From positions 16,600-80,599 of the forward strand of contig NZ_NESJ01000018.1 in the NCBI RefSeq assembly GCF_003063645.1: a stretch of 64,000 nt of DNA. Direction: 5' to 3'. This stretch comes from Limnohabitans sp. 2KL-51. GTDB lineage: Bacteria > Pseudomonadota > Gammaproteobacteria > Burkholderiales > Burkholderiaceae_C. Shown here one piece after another: positions 9,208 through 18,360 of this stretch; the first letter of the stretch is position 1; the number at the start of each line of letters is the position of its first letter. Under the pieces are notes generated by a model. That model was given only the letters and a program-made list of their open reading frames with translations, was not told the DNA's origin and searched no databases. The position numbers and the translations under genes are program-made.

Positions 9208-9365
9208 AACAACCCACATTCCATGCCGAGGGAGGGTGCGCCCTCATGCCGCAGAGTCGTCTGGGTGGCACGTTCATGTTCGGACGAGAAAAGATAAATT
9301 CAAGGTTTTTGCTGAAATTTGGTGTAAATTCACCCCATTACAAGTGCTCAAGCAATGGAGGATCT

Positions 9366-9818
9366 ATGGATTTGCGCAAACTCAAAACACTGATTGATTT
9401 GGTTTCTGACTCGAACGTGTCAGAGCTGGAAATCACCGAAGCTGAAGGTAAAGTTCGCATTGTCAAGAGCATGGGCGTTGCCCAATCGGTGGTGATGCAA
9501 CAAGCCGCACACGTGGCCGCAGCCCCTGTGGCGGCTGCACCCGTGGCCGCGGTTGAGGCCGCCCCTGTGGTTGCTGCGCCGACGGGTCACGCCGTGAAGT
9601 CGCCCATGGTGGGCACGTTCTACCGCTCGTCCAGCCCCGGCTCGGCCCCTTTTATCCAGATCGGCTCAGTGGTCAAGGAAGGGGACACCCTGTGCATCAT
9701 CGAAGCGATGAAGATCCTCAACGAGATCGAATCCGACAAGTCCGGCACCATCACGCAGATCTTGTGTGAAAACGGCCAGGCCGTGGAATACGGTCAGCCA
9801 CTGTTCATCGTCGAATAA
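9366..9818 (+). CDS. accB: Acetyl-CoA carboxylase biotin carboxyl carrier protein
   Basis: A 150-aa BCCP. The N-terminal [13 protein letters not shown] segment is typical. A flexible Ala/Pro/Val-rich linker spans about residues 45-75, and the C-terminal lipoyl-type domain carries the biotinylation site EAMKI. The start is fixed by a GGAGG ribosome-binding site at 9357-9361; longer in-frame starts upstream are unlikely. The 158-bp gap before it must hold the promoter, and it contains the inverted repeat GGTG-N6-CACC at 9321-9334. accC follows after 15 bp. Confidence 0.97.
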   Translation: MDLRKLKTLIDLVSDSNVSELEITEAEGKVRIVKSMGVAQSVVMQQAAHVAAAPVAAAPVAAVEAAPVVAAPTGHAVKSPMVGTFYRSSSPGSAPFIQIGSVVKEGDTLCIIEAMKILNEIESDKSGTITQILCENGQAVEYGQPLFIVE

Positions 9819-9833
9819 AGCCACGGGGATTTC

Positions 9834-11183
9834 ATGTTCAAGAAAATCCTGGTCGCCAACCGAGGCGAAATCGCCTTGCGCATCCAGCGCGCTTGTCGCG
9901 AATTGGGCATCAAGGCGGTGATGGTCTATTCGGAAGCGGACAAAGAGGCCAAGTACGTCAAATTGGCTGAAGAGGCGGTTTGCATTGGGCCCGCTTCGTC
10001 AGCTTTGAGCTACCTCAACATGCCGGCCATCATTTCGGCGGCCGAGGTGACCGATGCCGAAGCCATTCACCCCGGTTATGGCTTTTTGAGCGAGAACGCC
10101 GACTTTGCCGAACGGGTTGAAAAAAGTGGTTTCCAGTTCATTGGACCCACGCCAGAGTCGATCCGCATCATGGGCGACAAGGTCTCGGCCAAGCAAACCA
10201 TGATTCGCGCCGGCGTGCCTTGTGTACCGGGCTCGGAAGGTGAATTGCCCGATGACCCGGTGCAAATTCGCCGCATCGCCAAAGCCGTGGGTTACCCGGT
10301 CATCATCAAGGCTGCAGGCGGCGGCGGCGGTCGCGGCATGCGCGTGGTGCACACCGAGGCGGCGCTCATCAACGCCGTGCAAATGACCAAGGCCGAAGCG
10401 GGTGCCGCATTTGGCAATCCGGCGGTGTACTTGGAAAAGTTTCTGCAGAACCCACGCCATGTTGAAATCCAGATCATGGCCGACAAGCACCGCAACGCGG
10501 TCTATTTGGGCGAGCGCGACTGCTCCATGCAGCGGCGTCACCAAAAAGTGATCGAAGAAGCCCCGGCGCCAGGCATCCCGCGCAAACTGATCGAGAAGAT
10601 CGGCGAGCGTTGCGTGGCCGCTTGCAAGAAGATCAATTACCGGGGTGCGGGCACCTTCGAGTTCTTGTATGAAAACGGCGAGTTCTATTTCATTGAGATG
10701 AACACCCGCGTGCAGGTCGAGCACCCGGTGACGGAGTGGGTCACGGGCGTGGACATCGTCAAAACGCAGATCATGGTGGCAGCCGGTGAGCGCCTACCCT
10801 TCACCCAAAAGCAGATCCAGATCCGGGGTCATGCCATCGAATGCCGCATCAACGCCGAAGACCCTTTCAAGTTCACGCCTTCGCCCGGCCGTGTCACATC
10901 CTGGCACATGCCTGGTGGGCCAGGCGTGCGGGTGGATTCGCACGTCTACAACAACTACTTTGTGCCCCCCAACTACGACTCGATGATCGGCAAACTGATT
11001 GTCCACGGTGATACCCGCGAGCAGGCCCTGGCCCGCATGCAGACCGCCTTGAATGAGACGGTGATCGAAGGCATCAACACCAACATACCGCTGCACCGCG
11101 AGTTGATGGTGGACGCCAAGTTCATGCAAGGCGGCACCAACATCCATTACCTGGAACACTGGCTGAGCCAGCACAAGCGCTGA
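9834..11183 (+). CDS. accC: Acetyl-CoA carboxylase, biotin carboxylase subunit
   Basis: A 449-aa ATP-grasp enzyme that carboxylates biotin on AccB with bicarbonate and ATP, for malonyl-CoA formation. It starts with [23 protein letters not shown]. It has [14 protein letters not shown], the glycine-rich ATP loop [10 protein letters not shown] and the catalytic [16 protein letters not shown] segment. Length is standard. It lies 15 bp after accB and 6 bp before prmA, so accB-accC-prmA form one unit; accA and accD are elsewhere, as is common. Confidence 0.98.
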   Translation: MFKKILVANRGEIALRIQRACRELGIKAVMVYSEADKEAKYVKLAEEAVCIGPASSALSYLNMPAIISAAEVTDAEAIHPGYGFLSENADFAERVEKSGFQFIGPTPESIRIMGDKVSAKQTMIRAGVPCVPGSEGELPDDPVQIRRIAKAVGYPVIIKAAGGGGGRGMRVVHTEAALINAVQMTKAEAGAAFGNPAVYLEKFLQNPRHVEIQIMADKHRNAVYLGERDCSMQRRHQKVIEEAPAPGIPRKLIEKIGERCVAACKKINYRGAGTFEFLYENGEFYFIEMNTRVQVEHPVTEWVTGVDIVKTQIMVAAGERLPFTQKQIQIRGHAIECRINAEDPFKFTPSPGRVTSWHMPGGPGVRVDSHVYNNYFVPPNYDSMIGKLIVHGDTREQALARMQTALNETVIEGINTNIPLHRELMVDAKFMQGGTNIHYLEHWLSQHKR

Positions 11184-11189
11184 CCCCTT

Positions 11190-12086
11190 ATGTATGAACT
11201 GAGCCTGCTGTGCCCCGAGGACCGGGTGGACGTGCTGAGCGATGCACTGGATGCGCTGGACGCGTTGAGCGTGTCGGTGGAAGACGCAGACGCTCAGACG
11301 CCCGCCGAACAAGCCCTTTTTGGCGAACCGGGCATGCCGCCACCCAAAGATGGTTGGCAGCGTTCGCGCATGGTGGCGCTGTTCGCCCAAGAAGCGGCAG
11401 CCCGGGAGGCTGCGGATTTGTTGGGCGCGCAAGATTTTTTTGAGAACTGCCAGTTGCTCGGCATCCAGACCCTGGAAGACCAAGACTGGGTGCGCCTGAC
11501 CCAGTCTCAATTTACGCCGGTGGAGGTGACGCCCGATTTCTGGATCGTGCCCACTTGGCACGAGCCGCCCGCACAAGCCCGGCAGATCATCCGACTTGAC
11601 CCGGGTCTGGCTTTCGGCACCGGCACCCATCCCACCACCCGCATGTGTTTGCGCTGGATTGCCCAGCACGACGTGCATGGGCAGCGTGTGCTCGATTACG
11701 GTTGTGGCTCGGGCATCCTGGCCATTGGCGCAGCCAAATATGGCGCCACCGAGATCGATGCAGTGGACATCGACGAAGCGGCTGTGACGTCCACCGAGTT
11801 GAATGCTCAGGCCAACGGCGTGCATTTGAAAGCCGGTTTGCCTGACAAAGCGCAGGGCCAGTACCATACTGTGCTGGCCAATATTTTGGCCACACCGTTG
11901 AAGGTATTGGCGCCCCTGTTGTGTTCTTATGTTGCCCCTGGCGGCCATTTGGTGTTGGCCGGTATCCTTGAGCGGCAGGCCGAGGAACTCAAGGCCGCGT
12001 ACGCCCCATGGGTTGCTCTCGAAGTGACCGATACACAAGAAGGCTGGATTTTGATGACGGCCAAGGTGGTGTCTCGGCCTGCTTGA
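11190..12086 (+). CDS. prmA: Ribosomal protein L11 methyltransferase
   Basis: A 298-aa S-adenosylmethionine-dependent methyltransferase that trimethylates ribosomal protein L11. The L11-recognition N-terminal domain is followed by RLDPGLAFGTGTHPTTRMCL and the SAM motif LDYGCGSGILAIGAAKYGA near residue 168, then ANILATPL (motif IV). Position directly after accBC is conserved in Burkholderiales. The start lacks a strong Shine-Dalgarno and may rely on read-through from accC, whose stop lies 6 bp upstream. Confidence 0.95.
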   Translation: MYELSLLCPEDRVDVLSDALDALDALSVSVEDADAQTPAEQALFGEPGMPPPKDGWQRSRMVALFAQEAAAREAADLLGAQDFFENCQLLGIQTLEDQDWVRLTQSQFTPVEVTPDFWIVPTWHEPPAQARQIIRLDPGLAFGTGTHPTTRMCLRWIAQHDVHGQRVLDYGCGSGILAIGAAKYGATEIDAVDIDEAAVTSTELNAQANGVHLKAGLPDKAQGQYHTVLANILATPLKVLAPLLCSYVAPGGHLVLAGILERQAEELKAAYAPWVALEVTDTQEGWILMTAKVVSRPA

Positions 12087-12105
12087 GCCTGTCTACAATC
12101 GGGCC

Positions 12106-12993
12106 ATGAACAGGATCACTCGCTGCCCTTCGTGCGCCATGGTTTATCAGCTGCCGGAGCTGCATTTGAATGCCGCCAAAGGTTGGTTGCGTTGCGGTGC
12201 CTGTGGCCATGCTTTTGACAGCACAGGGCTTGTGCTGCGTTGGGACCCTGCGTCCTCCGGGCCTCTTGTTTCTTCCAAAGTGCCTGTTCCTGGCACCGGA
12301 GACATTCCCCCATACCCTTCGGCCGAGGCGGTGCAGCCTGTCGACTTGGTGGCTGACCCTGCAGACCGCATCTCGCTCGACAATTCATTGACAAAAGAAG
12401 ACCTCAGCTCGCCTGCCAAGATCCGGCCAGCACAATCCGAGTTGGCCGCTTTTGAAGATGCATTGTCCAGTTTTAAACCTGAGCCTGTGGCGTCTGAGGC
12501 CTTGCCAAGCCCACCAAAGGACTCCAAAGCGCTGTCATCTGGGGCATGGCTTGCCCCTAGTGGGGTGCTGGCTTTGGCTTTGCTGCTCGCGATGCAATTG
12601 GCCTATGTGCAAAGAGATGCCATTGCGGCGTCATGGCCTGACAGTGAACCCATGATTCGCCATGTGTGCGAGACTTTCGGTTGCCAAGTCAGTCCGCTGC
12701 GCGATCCAGAGGGCATGGTCATCGACAGCTCCAGTCTGGTGAAACGCAGCGAGGACCATGTCCTGTCTTGGTCTGTTCGCAACACCACGCACCTTGTCCT
12801 TGGCATGACGGCCTTGGAGCTGAGTTTGATGGATCAAGAAGGCAAGCTTGTGCTGCGCACCGTGGCATTGCCTGCGCAGGCTGGAGCGCCGCAAACACTG
12901 TCACCAGGGCAGTCCTGGTCGGGCAGCCTGAAAGTTCTGGTTTCCCCGGATGTGGTCTTCAGCGATTACCGTGTGCTGAGTTTCTACCCTTGA
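12106..12993 (+). CDS. Zinc-ribbon and DUF3426 domain membrane protein
   Basis: A 295-aa protein with an N-terminal MJ0042-type zinc ribbon (CPSC near residues 7-10 and CGAC near 30-33), a low-complexity Pro/Ser/Glu-rich linker (about 45-140), one membrane helix (about 147-166) and a C-terminal DUF3426 domain. The function of this family is unknown. It normally follows prmA in Burkholderiales, as here. A TACAAT box at 12094-12099 ends 6 bp before the ATG. The gene converges on the histone-like gene, with a terminator hairpin between them. Confidence 0.85.
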   Translation: MNRITRCPSCAMVYQLPELHLNAAKGWLRCGACGHAFDSTGLVLRWDPASSGPLVSSKVPVPGTGDIPPYPSAEAVQPVDLVADPADRISLDNSLTKEDLSSPAKIRPAQSELAAFEDALSSFKPEPVASEALPSPPKDSKALSSGAWLAPSGVLALALLLAMQLAYVQRDAIAASWPDSEPMIRHVCETFGCQVSPLRDPEGMVIDSSSLVKRSEDHVLSWSVRNTTHLVLGMTALELSLMDQEGKLVLRTVALPAQAGAPQTLSPGQSWSGSLKVLVSPDVVFSDYRVLSFYP

Positions 12994-13023
12994 TGCGGGT
13001 CGATCCAGTGTCAATTCGGTACG

Positions 13024-13059
13024 AAAAAAAGCCCGGCACTGTTGCCAGTGACGGGCTTT
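13024..13059 (-). terminator. Rho-independent terminator after the histone-like gene
   Basis: An inverted repeat AAAGCCCGGCACTG (13028-13041) and CAGTGACGGGCTTT (13046-13059) with loop TTGC pairs 13 of 14 positions. On the minus strand it is followed by seven T, a strong terminator for the gene ending at 13083. On the plus strand the tail is short, so it may only weakly stop the DUF3426 gene. Confidence 0.85.
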
Positions 13060-13082
13060 GTGGCTAGCGCCTGAACTGAGAA

Positions 13083-13550
13083 TCAGGGCTTTGCGGCCGA
13101 AGGAAACGGCCACGCAGCTTGAGGATTCAGAGTCGTTTGAGCAGCCGGGGCAGCGGGTGCTTTGGATGCCTTCTTTGCTGCTGGTTTTTTGGCCGCTTTT
13201 TTCACAACCGCTTTTTTGGCAGCAGGCTTTTTGGCTGCAGTTTTCTTGGCTGCGGCTTTTTTGGCTGGTGCTGCTTTTTTGGCTGCGGCTTTTTTGGCCG
13301 GTGCGGCTTTTTTCGCTGCTACTGCTTTTTTAGCGGGAGCGGCTTTTTTAGCCGGCGCTGCTTTTTTCGCTGCTGGCTTTTTGGCTGCTACTGCTTTTTT
13401 GGCAGGAGCGGCTTTCTTAGCGGGAGCAGCTTTTTTGGCGGCGGGTTTCTTGGCTGCGGCTACTTTTTTAGCTGGAGCCGCTTTTTTGGCCGGTGCGGCC
13501 TTTTTCGCTGGAGCAGCTTTTTTTGCCGCTACTTTTTTTGCAGTTGCCAT
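13083..13550 (-). CDS. Histone H1-like Lys/Ala/Pro-rich DNA-binding protein
   Basis: A 155-aa protein made almost wholly of Ala, Lys and Pro, with repeated AAPAKKAAPAKK, AKKPAAKKA and AAKKA units, followed by a short non-repetitive tail. This is the composition of bacterial H1-like proteins (AlgP/HctB type), which condense DNA non-specifically and can change length by repeat recombination. ATG 13550 is preceded by GGAG (complement of 13557-13560) at good distance. The repeats make the plus strand look like a hydrophobic ORF, which is a shadow. Its terminator is at 13024-13059. Confidence 0.88.
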   Translation of the reverse strand: MATAKKVAAKKAAPAKKAAPAKKAAPAKKVAAAKKPAAKKAAPAKKAAPAKKAVAAKKPAAKKAAPAKKAAPAKKAVAAKKAAPAKKAAAKKAAPAKKAAAKKTAAKKPAAKKAVVKKAAKKPAAKKASKAPAAPAAQTTLNPQAAWPFPSAAKP

Positions 13551-13625
13551 GATTTTCTCCTTGATCAAGTTGAGAACTCAACGGAAAGGGAACGCTTGGT
13601 GCTTGTTGGTTTGCACAAAGCGATC

Positions 13626-13655
13626 CATGGCGCTGGGGAAATCCCCAACGCCATG
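13626..13655. other. Strong hairpin between nrdB and the histone-like gene
   Basis: CATGGCG(C)TGGGG at 13626-13638 pairs with CCCCA(A)CGCCATG at 13643-13655 around loop AAAT, giving 12 base pairs with one mismatch. It lies downstream of nrdB on the minus strand and upstream of the histone-like gene. There is no T-run on either side, so it may be an mRNA-stabilising or rho-linked 3' structure rather than an intrinsic terminator. Confidence 0.5.
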
Positions 13656-13742
13656 AACGCGGAAAAGCCACCCCGCCCAAAGTCGGGAGACTTTGCAGCG
13701 TGTGGCTTGAAGAGGTAGAGCATGAGATAGGGGTTCAGAAAA

Positions 13743-14882
13743 TCAATCCCAGGACAAAGCCCCGCCAGTTTGGTATTCGATCACCCGGGTTTCAAAGAAG
13801 TTGCGTTCTTTCTTCAGGTCGATCATCTCGCTCATCCAGGGGAATGGGTTCTCTTCGTTGGGGAAAAGAGCCTCCAGGCCGATCTGAGTGGCGCGGCGGT
13901 TGGCAATGTAGCGCAGATAACCTTTGAACATGGATGCGTTCATGCCCAAGACGCCGCGGGGCATGGTGTCTTCCGCGTATTGGTATTCCAATTCAACCGC
14001 TTTGAGGAACAGGTCCTTGATTTCGGTTTTGAATTCGTTGGTCCACAGCTGTGGGTTTTCGAATTTGATGGTGTTGATCATGTCAATGCCGAAGTTGCAG
14101 TGCATGGACTCGTCACGCAGTATGTACTGGTACTGCTCAGCAGCACCGGTCATCTTGTTTTGGCGACCCAGAGCCAGGATCTGCGTGAAGCCTACATAGA
14201 AGAACAGGCCCTCCATCAGGCAAGCGAACACGATCAGCGACTTGAGCAAGGTCTGGTCTGTTTCCAGGGTACCTGTCTTGAAGTGGGGGTCCATGATCAC
14301 GTTGATGAACGGGATCAGGAACTCGTCTTTGTCGCGAATCGATTTGACTTCGTTGTAAGCGTTGAAAATCTCACTCTCGTCCAATCCCAATGACTCAGTG
14401 ATGTATTGGTAAGCGTGGGTGTGGATGGCTTCTTCAAAAGCTTGGCGCAACAAGAACTGACGGCATTCAGGGGCCGTGATGTGGCGGTAGGTGCCCAAGG
14501 TGATGTTGTTGGCTGCAAGCGAGTCTGCCGTTACGAAGAAGCCGAGATTGCGCTTGACCATGCGGCGCTCGTCTTCGGTCAGACCGTTAGGGTCTTTCCA
14601 CAAAGCGATGTCGCGGTTCATGTTCACTTCTTGCGGCATCCAGTGGTTGGCGCAAGTGGCCAGGTATTTTTCCCAAGCCCATTTGTATTTGAATGGCACC
14701 AACTGGTTGACATCGGTTTGGCCGTTGATGATGCGCTTGTCGGCGGCATTCATGCGACGTGGTGCGGCAGGAGCGGCTGTGGATGAAGACGGCGTGGCCT
14801 TGACGGCAGTGTTGTCTGCGCCACTGAAGGATGGCATTGAAGGTTGCAATGCGGGTTTGACTTGATCGTCCCAGGACAGCAT
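13743..14882 (-). CDS. nrdB: Ribonucleoside-diphosphate reductase class Ia, beta subunit
   Basis: A 379-aa R2 subunit that carries the diiron-tyrosyl radical used by NrdA. Iron-ligand segments are visible: [25 protein letters not shown] and [14 protein letters not shown] (E-x-x-H). The C-terminal tail [10 protein letters not shown] is the usual docking peptide for NrdA. An N-terminal extension of about 45 residues rich in Ala/Ser/Pro precedes the catalytic core. It lies 141 bp after nrdA on the same strand, with a perfect palindrome in the gap. Confidence 0.97.
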   Translation of the reverse strand: MLSWDDQVKPALQPSMPSFSGADNTAVKATPSSSTAAPAAPRRMNAADKRIINGQTDVNQLVPFKYKWAWEKYLATCANHWMPQEVNMNRDIALWKDPNGLTEDERRMVKRNLGFFVTADSLAANNITLGTYRHITAPECRQFLLRQAFEEAIHTHAYQYITESLGLDESEIFNAYNEVKSIRDKDEFLIPFINVIMDPHFKTGTLETDQTLLKSLIVFACLMEGLFFYVGFTQILALGRQNKMTGAAEQYQYILRDESMHCNFGIDMINTIKFENPQLWTNEFKTEIKDLFLKAVELEYQYAEDTMPRGVLGMNASMFKGYLRYIANRRATQIGLEALFPNEENPFPWMSEMIDLKKERNFFETRVIEYQTGGALSWD

Positions 14883-14988
14883 AAAAAATTCCAGTTCTTA
14901 AATTATGAAAGCATGACCACAAATTGCAAAGCCGTTCGTCCATTTAGGACACAAGCAATGCATGAAGTGTTGTTCCATTACATCGAAC

Positions 14989-15006
14989 AGCGCACTCGAG
15001 TGCGCT
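14989..15006. other. 18-bp perfect palindrome between nrdA and nrdB
   Basis: AGCGCACTC followed directly by GAGTGCGCT is a perfect 18-bp palindrome, 18 bp after the nrdA stop and 107 bp before the nrdB start on the minus strand. As RNA it would form a compact hairpin of about seven pairs. It has no T-tail. It could be a processing or stability site that sets the NrdA:NrdB ratio, or a DNA-binding site. Confidence 0.5.
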
Positions 15007-15023
15007 GATGTGTGCAAGGTCCA

Positions 15024-17951
15024 TCACTGGCAAGCTTCGCAACCTGGATCGTCGATGGCGCAGAACTTGATGTCGGTGGCAGGAGTAGTGGCCATTTGTG
15101 CTTGTGCAGCAGCAGCGGCGGCCTCGATGGCACTCATGCCACCACTGGGCGCACCCGATGCCGACACGGCATTGTGAGAGCCTGAACTGACCGTGGATTT
15201 CTCCACTTGTGTGGCGCTGGATGTGCGCAGGTAGTAGGTGGTTTTGAGGCCGCGCAGCCAAGCGAGTTTGTACGTATCGTCGAGTTTCTTGCCAGAGGCG
15301 CCGGCCATGTAGATGTTGAGCGATTGCGCTTGGTCAATCCACTTTTGACGACGAGCAGCAGCTTCAACCAACCAGGTCGTTTCAACTTCAAAAGCGGTGG
15401 CGTACAAAGCCTTGATGTCTTGCGGCACACGGTCGATCGGCCGCAGTGAACCATCAAAGTGTTTGAGGTCCATGACCATCACGTCGTCCCACAGGCCGAG
15501 GCGTTTCAAGTCACGCACCAAGTAGCCATTGATGACGGTGAATTCACCAGACAGGTTGGATTTGACCGACAGGTTGCCAAAGCAGGGCTCAATGGAGGCA
15601 TCCACGCCAATGATGTTGGAGATCGTAGCGGTGGGCGCAATGGCTACGCAATTGGAGTTGCGCATGCCGTCAGCCTGGATCTTCTGGCGCAGGGCATCCC
15701 AGTCCATGGTGGCCGAGCGGTCGACTTCCACATAACCACCGCGCTCGCGGGCCAGCAAATCGATGGTGTCCAAAGGCAAGATACCTTGGTCCCACAAAGA
15801 GCCCTTGTAGCTGGAGTACTGGCCACGTTCTTTGGACAGCTCGGTCGAAGCCCAGTAAGCGTAATAGCAAATTGCTTCCATCGACTGGTCGGCAAACTCC
15901 ACAGCCTCTTGAGAAGCGTATGCAATGCGCATTTCGTACAGTGAATCTTGGAAAGCCATCAGGCCCAAGCCCACCGGGCGGTGGCGAATGTTGGAGTCAC
16001 GGGCTTTTTTGACCGCGTAGTAGTTGATGTCGATCACGTTGTCCAGCATGCGCATGGCCGTGGAAATGGTTTTCTTGAGTTTGTCGTGGTCCAGCACTTT
16101 GCCGTTGGCACTGTCTTTGAGGTGGCGCGACAGGTTGACCGAGCCCAGGTTGCAGACGGCGGTTTCGGTGTCGCTGGTGTTGAGCGTGATCTCGGTGCAC
16201 AGATTGGAGGAGTGCACCACGCCAGCGTGTTGCTGGGGTGAACGCACGTTGCAGGCGTCTTTGAATGTGATCCAAGGGTGACCCGTTTCAAACAGCATCG
16301 ACAGCATCTTGCGCCACAGGTCATTGGCGGGCAGTTTTTTGCTGGGCTTGATTTCACCGCGCTCTGCTTTGGCTTCGTAGGCGGTATAGGCCTTCTCAAA
16401 GTCTGAACCAAACTTATCGTGCAAATCGGGGCAGTCTGAGGGCGAGAACAAAGTCCAGTCGCCTTTTTCCATGACGCGGCGCATGAACAGGTCTGGAATC
16501 CAGTTGGCGGTGTTCATGTCATGGGTGCGGCGGCGGTCGTCTCCGGTGTTTTTGCGCAGCTCCAGGAATTCTTCGATGTCCAGGTGCCAGGTTTCCAAGT
16601 AAGTGCAAACCGCGCCTTTGCGCTTGCCGCCTTGGTTCACGGCCACAGCCGTGTCATTGACGACCTTCAGGAAGGGGACCACGCCTTGCGACTCACCATT
16701 GGTGCCCTTGATGTGCGAGCCCATGGCGCGCACGCGTGTCCAGTCGTTGCCCAGGCCGCCCGCAAACTTGGACAGCAAGGCGTTTTCCTTGATGGATTCG
16801 TAAATGCCGTCCAGGTCGTCGGGCACGGTGGTCAGGTAGCAGCTGGACAACTGGGGACGCAAAGTGCCGCTGTTGAACAAGGTGGGGGTGGACGACATGA
16901 AGTCAAACGACGACAGGATTTCGTAGAACTCGATGGCGCGTGCTTCGCGGTTGATTTCGTTGAGTGACAAGCCCATGGCCACGCGCATGAAGAAAGCCTG
17001 AGGCATTTCGATGCGTTGCTTGCGTACGTGCAGGAAATAGCGGTCGTACAAGGTTTGCAGCCCCAGGTAGTCGAACTGCAGGTCCCGCTCAGGCTTGAGG
17101 GCGTCGGCCAGTTTTTTCAGGTCAAACTGTGCCAGCTTGGCGTCGAGCAGGTCGTTGTCGATGCCTTTTTTGATGAACTGGGGGAAGTAGTTGATGTATT
17201 CCTCGGCCATTTGGTCTTGAGCCACTTCCTTGCCCAAGATTTCCTTGGCAATGGTGTGCATCAGCAGGCGCGCGGTGACGTAGGTGTAGTCCGGGTCTTT
17301 TTCGATCAGCGTGCGCGAAGCCAGAATTGAAGCTTTGTAAACTTCTTCCATGGGCACACCGTCGTACAGGTTGCGCATGGTCTCGGCGAGGATCGGTTCG
17401 GGGCTCACGTCTTTGCCCAGACCGGCGCAGGCGTTGACCATCAGGGATTTGAGGTAGTTCAGGTCCAGCGCGACGCGCTTGCCACCGTCCAAGACATGCA
17501 ATGCAGGCTCCTGAACGACCGGAGCGGCTTGCTGGTTTTGCTGTGAGCGCTCTTGCGTGCGGCGCTCGCGGTAAAGCACATAGGCCCTGGCCACTTCATG
17601 GTTGCTGCTGCGCATCAGGCCCAATTCGACCTGGTCTTGCACGTCTTCGATGTGAAAAGTGCCGCCACCGGGGCGGGAGCGCATCAGGGCGCGCACAACG
17701 TTTTGGGTCAATTCTTCAACGATTTCACGCACACTGGCGGATGCTGCGCCTTGGGTGCCGTGCACCGCTAAAAAGGCTTTCATCATGGCCACGGCGATCT
17801 TGTTGGGCTCAAAAGGGACCACGGCACCGTTGCGGCGGATGATCTGGTAGTGGTTGAGGGGGTGCACAGTGGCAGCGCCAGCCCGGTCTGCAGACAGGTT
17901 CATCAGGCCGGAAGAGGTGGAGGGGATGGTCAGGTCAATTTGCATGGTCAT
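15024..17951 (-). CDS. nrdA: Ribonucleoside-diphosphate reductase class Ia, alpha subunit
   Basis: A 975-aa R1 subunit, long for NrdA. It has an N-terminal ATP-cone (residues about 33-130, IIRRNGAVVPFEPNKIAVAM region) that senses ATP/dATP, and a conserved barrel with NLCTEITLN, AVCNLGSVNLS and ATPTATISNIIG-like segments (here APTATISNIIGVD). The C-terminal redox pair is CEAC in the last residues DDPGCEACQ. A second ATG lies two codons in. No clear Shine-Dalgarno is seen. Transcription starts from a promoter overlapped by NrdR boxes at 18032-18079. Confidence 0.97.
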   Translation of the reverse strand: MTMQIDLTIPSTSSGLMNLSADRAGAATVHPLNHYQIIRRNGAVVPFEPNKIAVAMMKAFLAVHGTQGAASASVREIVEELTQNVVRALMRSRPGGGTFHIEDVQDQVELGLMRSSNHEVARAYVLYRERRTQERSQQNQQAAPVVQEPALHVLDGGKRVALDLNYLKSLMVNACAGLGKDVSPEPILAETMRNLYDGVPMEEVYKASILASRTLIEKDPDYTYVTARLLMHTIAKEILGKEVAQDQMAEEYINYFPQFIKKGIDNDLLDAKLAQFDLKKLADALKPERDLQFDYLGLQTLYDRYFLHVRKQRIEMPQAFFMRVAMGLSLNEINREARAIEFYEILSSFDFMSSTPTLFNSGTLRPQLSSCYLTTVPDDLDGIYESIKENALLSKFAGGLGNDWTRVRAMGSHIKGTNGESQGVVPFLKVVNDTAVAVNQGGKRKGAVCTYLETWHLDIEEFLELRKNTGDDRRRTHDMNTANWIPDLFMRRVMEKGDWTLFSPSDCPDLHDKFGSDFEKAYTAYEAKAERGEIKPSKKLPANDLWRKMLSMLFETGHPWITFKDACNVRSPQQHAGVVHSSNLCTEITLNTSDTETAVCNLGSVNLSRHLKDSANGKVLDHDKLKKTISTAMRMLDNVIDINYYAVKKARDSNIRHRPVGLGLMAFQDSLYEMRIAYASQEAVEFADQSMEAICYYAYWASTELSKERGQYSSYKGSLWDQGILPLDTIDLLARERGGYVEVDRSATMDWDALRQKIQADGMRNSNCVAIAPTATISNIIGVDASIEPCFGNLSVKSNLSGEFTVINGYLVRDLKRLGLWDDVMVMDLKHFDGSLRPIDRVPQDIKALYATAFEVETTWLVEAAARRQKWIDQAQSLNIYMAGASGKKLDDTYKLAWLRGLKTTYYLRTSSATQVEKSTVSSGSHNAVSASGAPSGGMSAIEAAAAAAQAQMATTPATDIKFCAIDDPGCEACQ

Positions 17952-18031
17952 TTTTTAATTTATGGTCTGGGTTGCATCGGTCAAAAAGGCTTCAATTGCC
18001 GCTCTGGCATGTTTGTGAGAATTTGTAACGG

Positions 18032-18079
18032 ACACTATATCTGGTGTCTGGGGTCATGACAAGCCACTACAGGTAGTGT
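18032..18079 (-). promoter_or_regulatory. nrdA promoter with two NrdR boxes
   Basis: Two 16-bp elements resemble the NrdR consensus acaCwATATATwGtgt: 18032-18047 matches 14 of 16 positions of ACACTATATATAGTGT and 18064-18079 matches 12 of 16. Their starts are 32 bp apart, about three helical turns, the usual NrdR geometry. On the minus strand a -35 TTGTCA (18057-18062) and a -10 TATAGT (18034-18039) are separated by exactly 17 bp, and the first box covers the -10. This predicts NrdR/ATP-dATP repression of nrdAB. Confidence 0.85.
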
Positions 18080-18360
18080 ACGAGCTCTGAACAGAGCCCT
18101 GCGGCGAATGCGCTGGGTGTTGGCTTGGCTCAAGGGCCATTCATGGGTTTTCAGAGGCTGAAAAAAGTCGCTGAAAATCAACCAATCAGGGGGTTTTGGA
18201 GATCGATGCCAGTCGCAATGCGACTTCCGGAGACTTTTCTTGCTCAATCGCCCGATTTCACTTCCTTGCCAGATGGCTGGGCTTCGGTCCTAAATTGACA
18301 AAACGTTTTTAAAGCTCTTTTAAAACGTAAAAAAAGCTAAAAATTATTTTTTGTTTCGCA
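18080..18360. other. Intergenic region between nrdA promoter and ampD
   Basis: No gene is supported in this 280-bp stretch. It contains a perfect short inverted repeat AGTCGCA-A-TGCGACT (18211-18225), a perfect -35-like TTGACA on the plus strand (18295-18300), and an AT-rich near-perfect inverted repeat ACGTTTTTAAAG / CTTTTAAAACGT (18303-18314 / 18317-18328). Nothing on the plus strand downstream needs a promoter until ffh. The structures may belong to nrd regulation, to the end of ampD, or to an unrecognised small RNA. Confidence 0.4.

Noticed and set aside
13160..13550. Regular short repeats that could suggest a CRISPR array
   Set aside because: They are codon repeats of a Lys/Ala/Pro protein with no constant repeat-spacer pattern and no cas genes.
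13119..13718. Plus-strand hydrophobic repetitive ORFs opposite the histone-like gene
   Set aside because: The Phe/Leu/Ala or Cys/Phe/Gly runs are the complement of AAG/GCC repeats; no ribosome-binding site and no known family.
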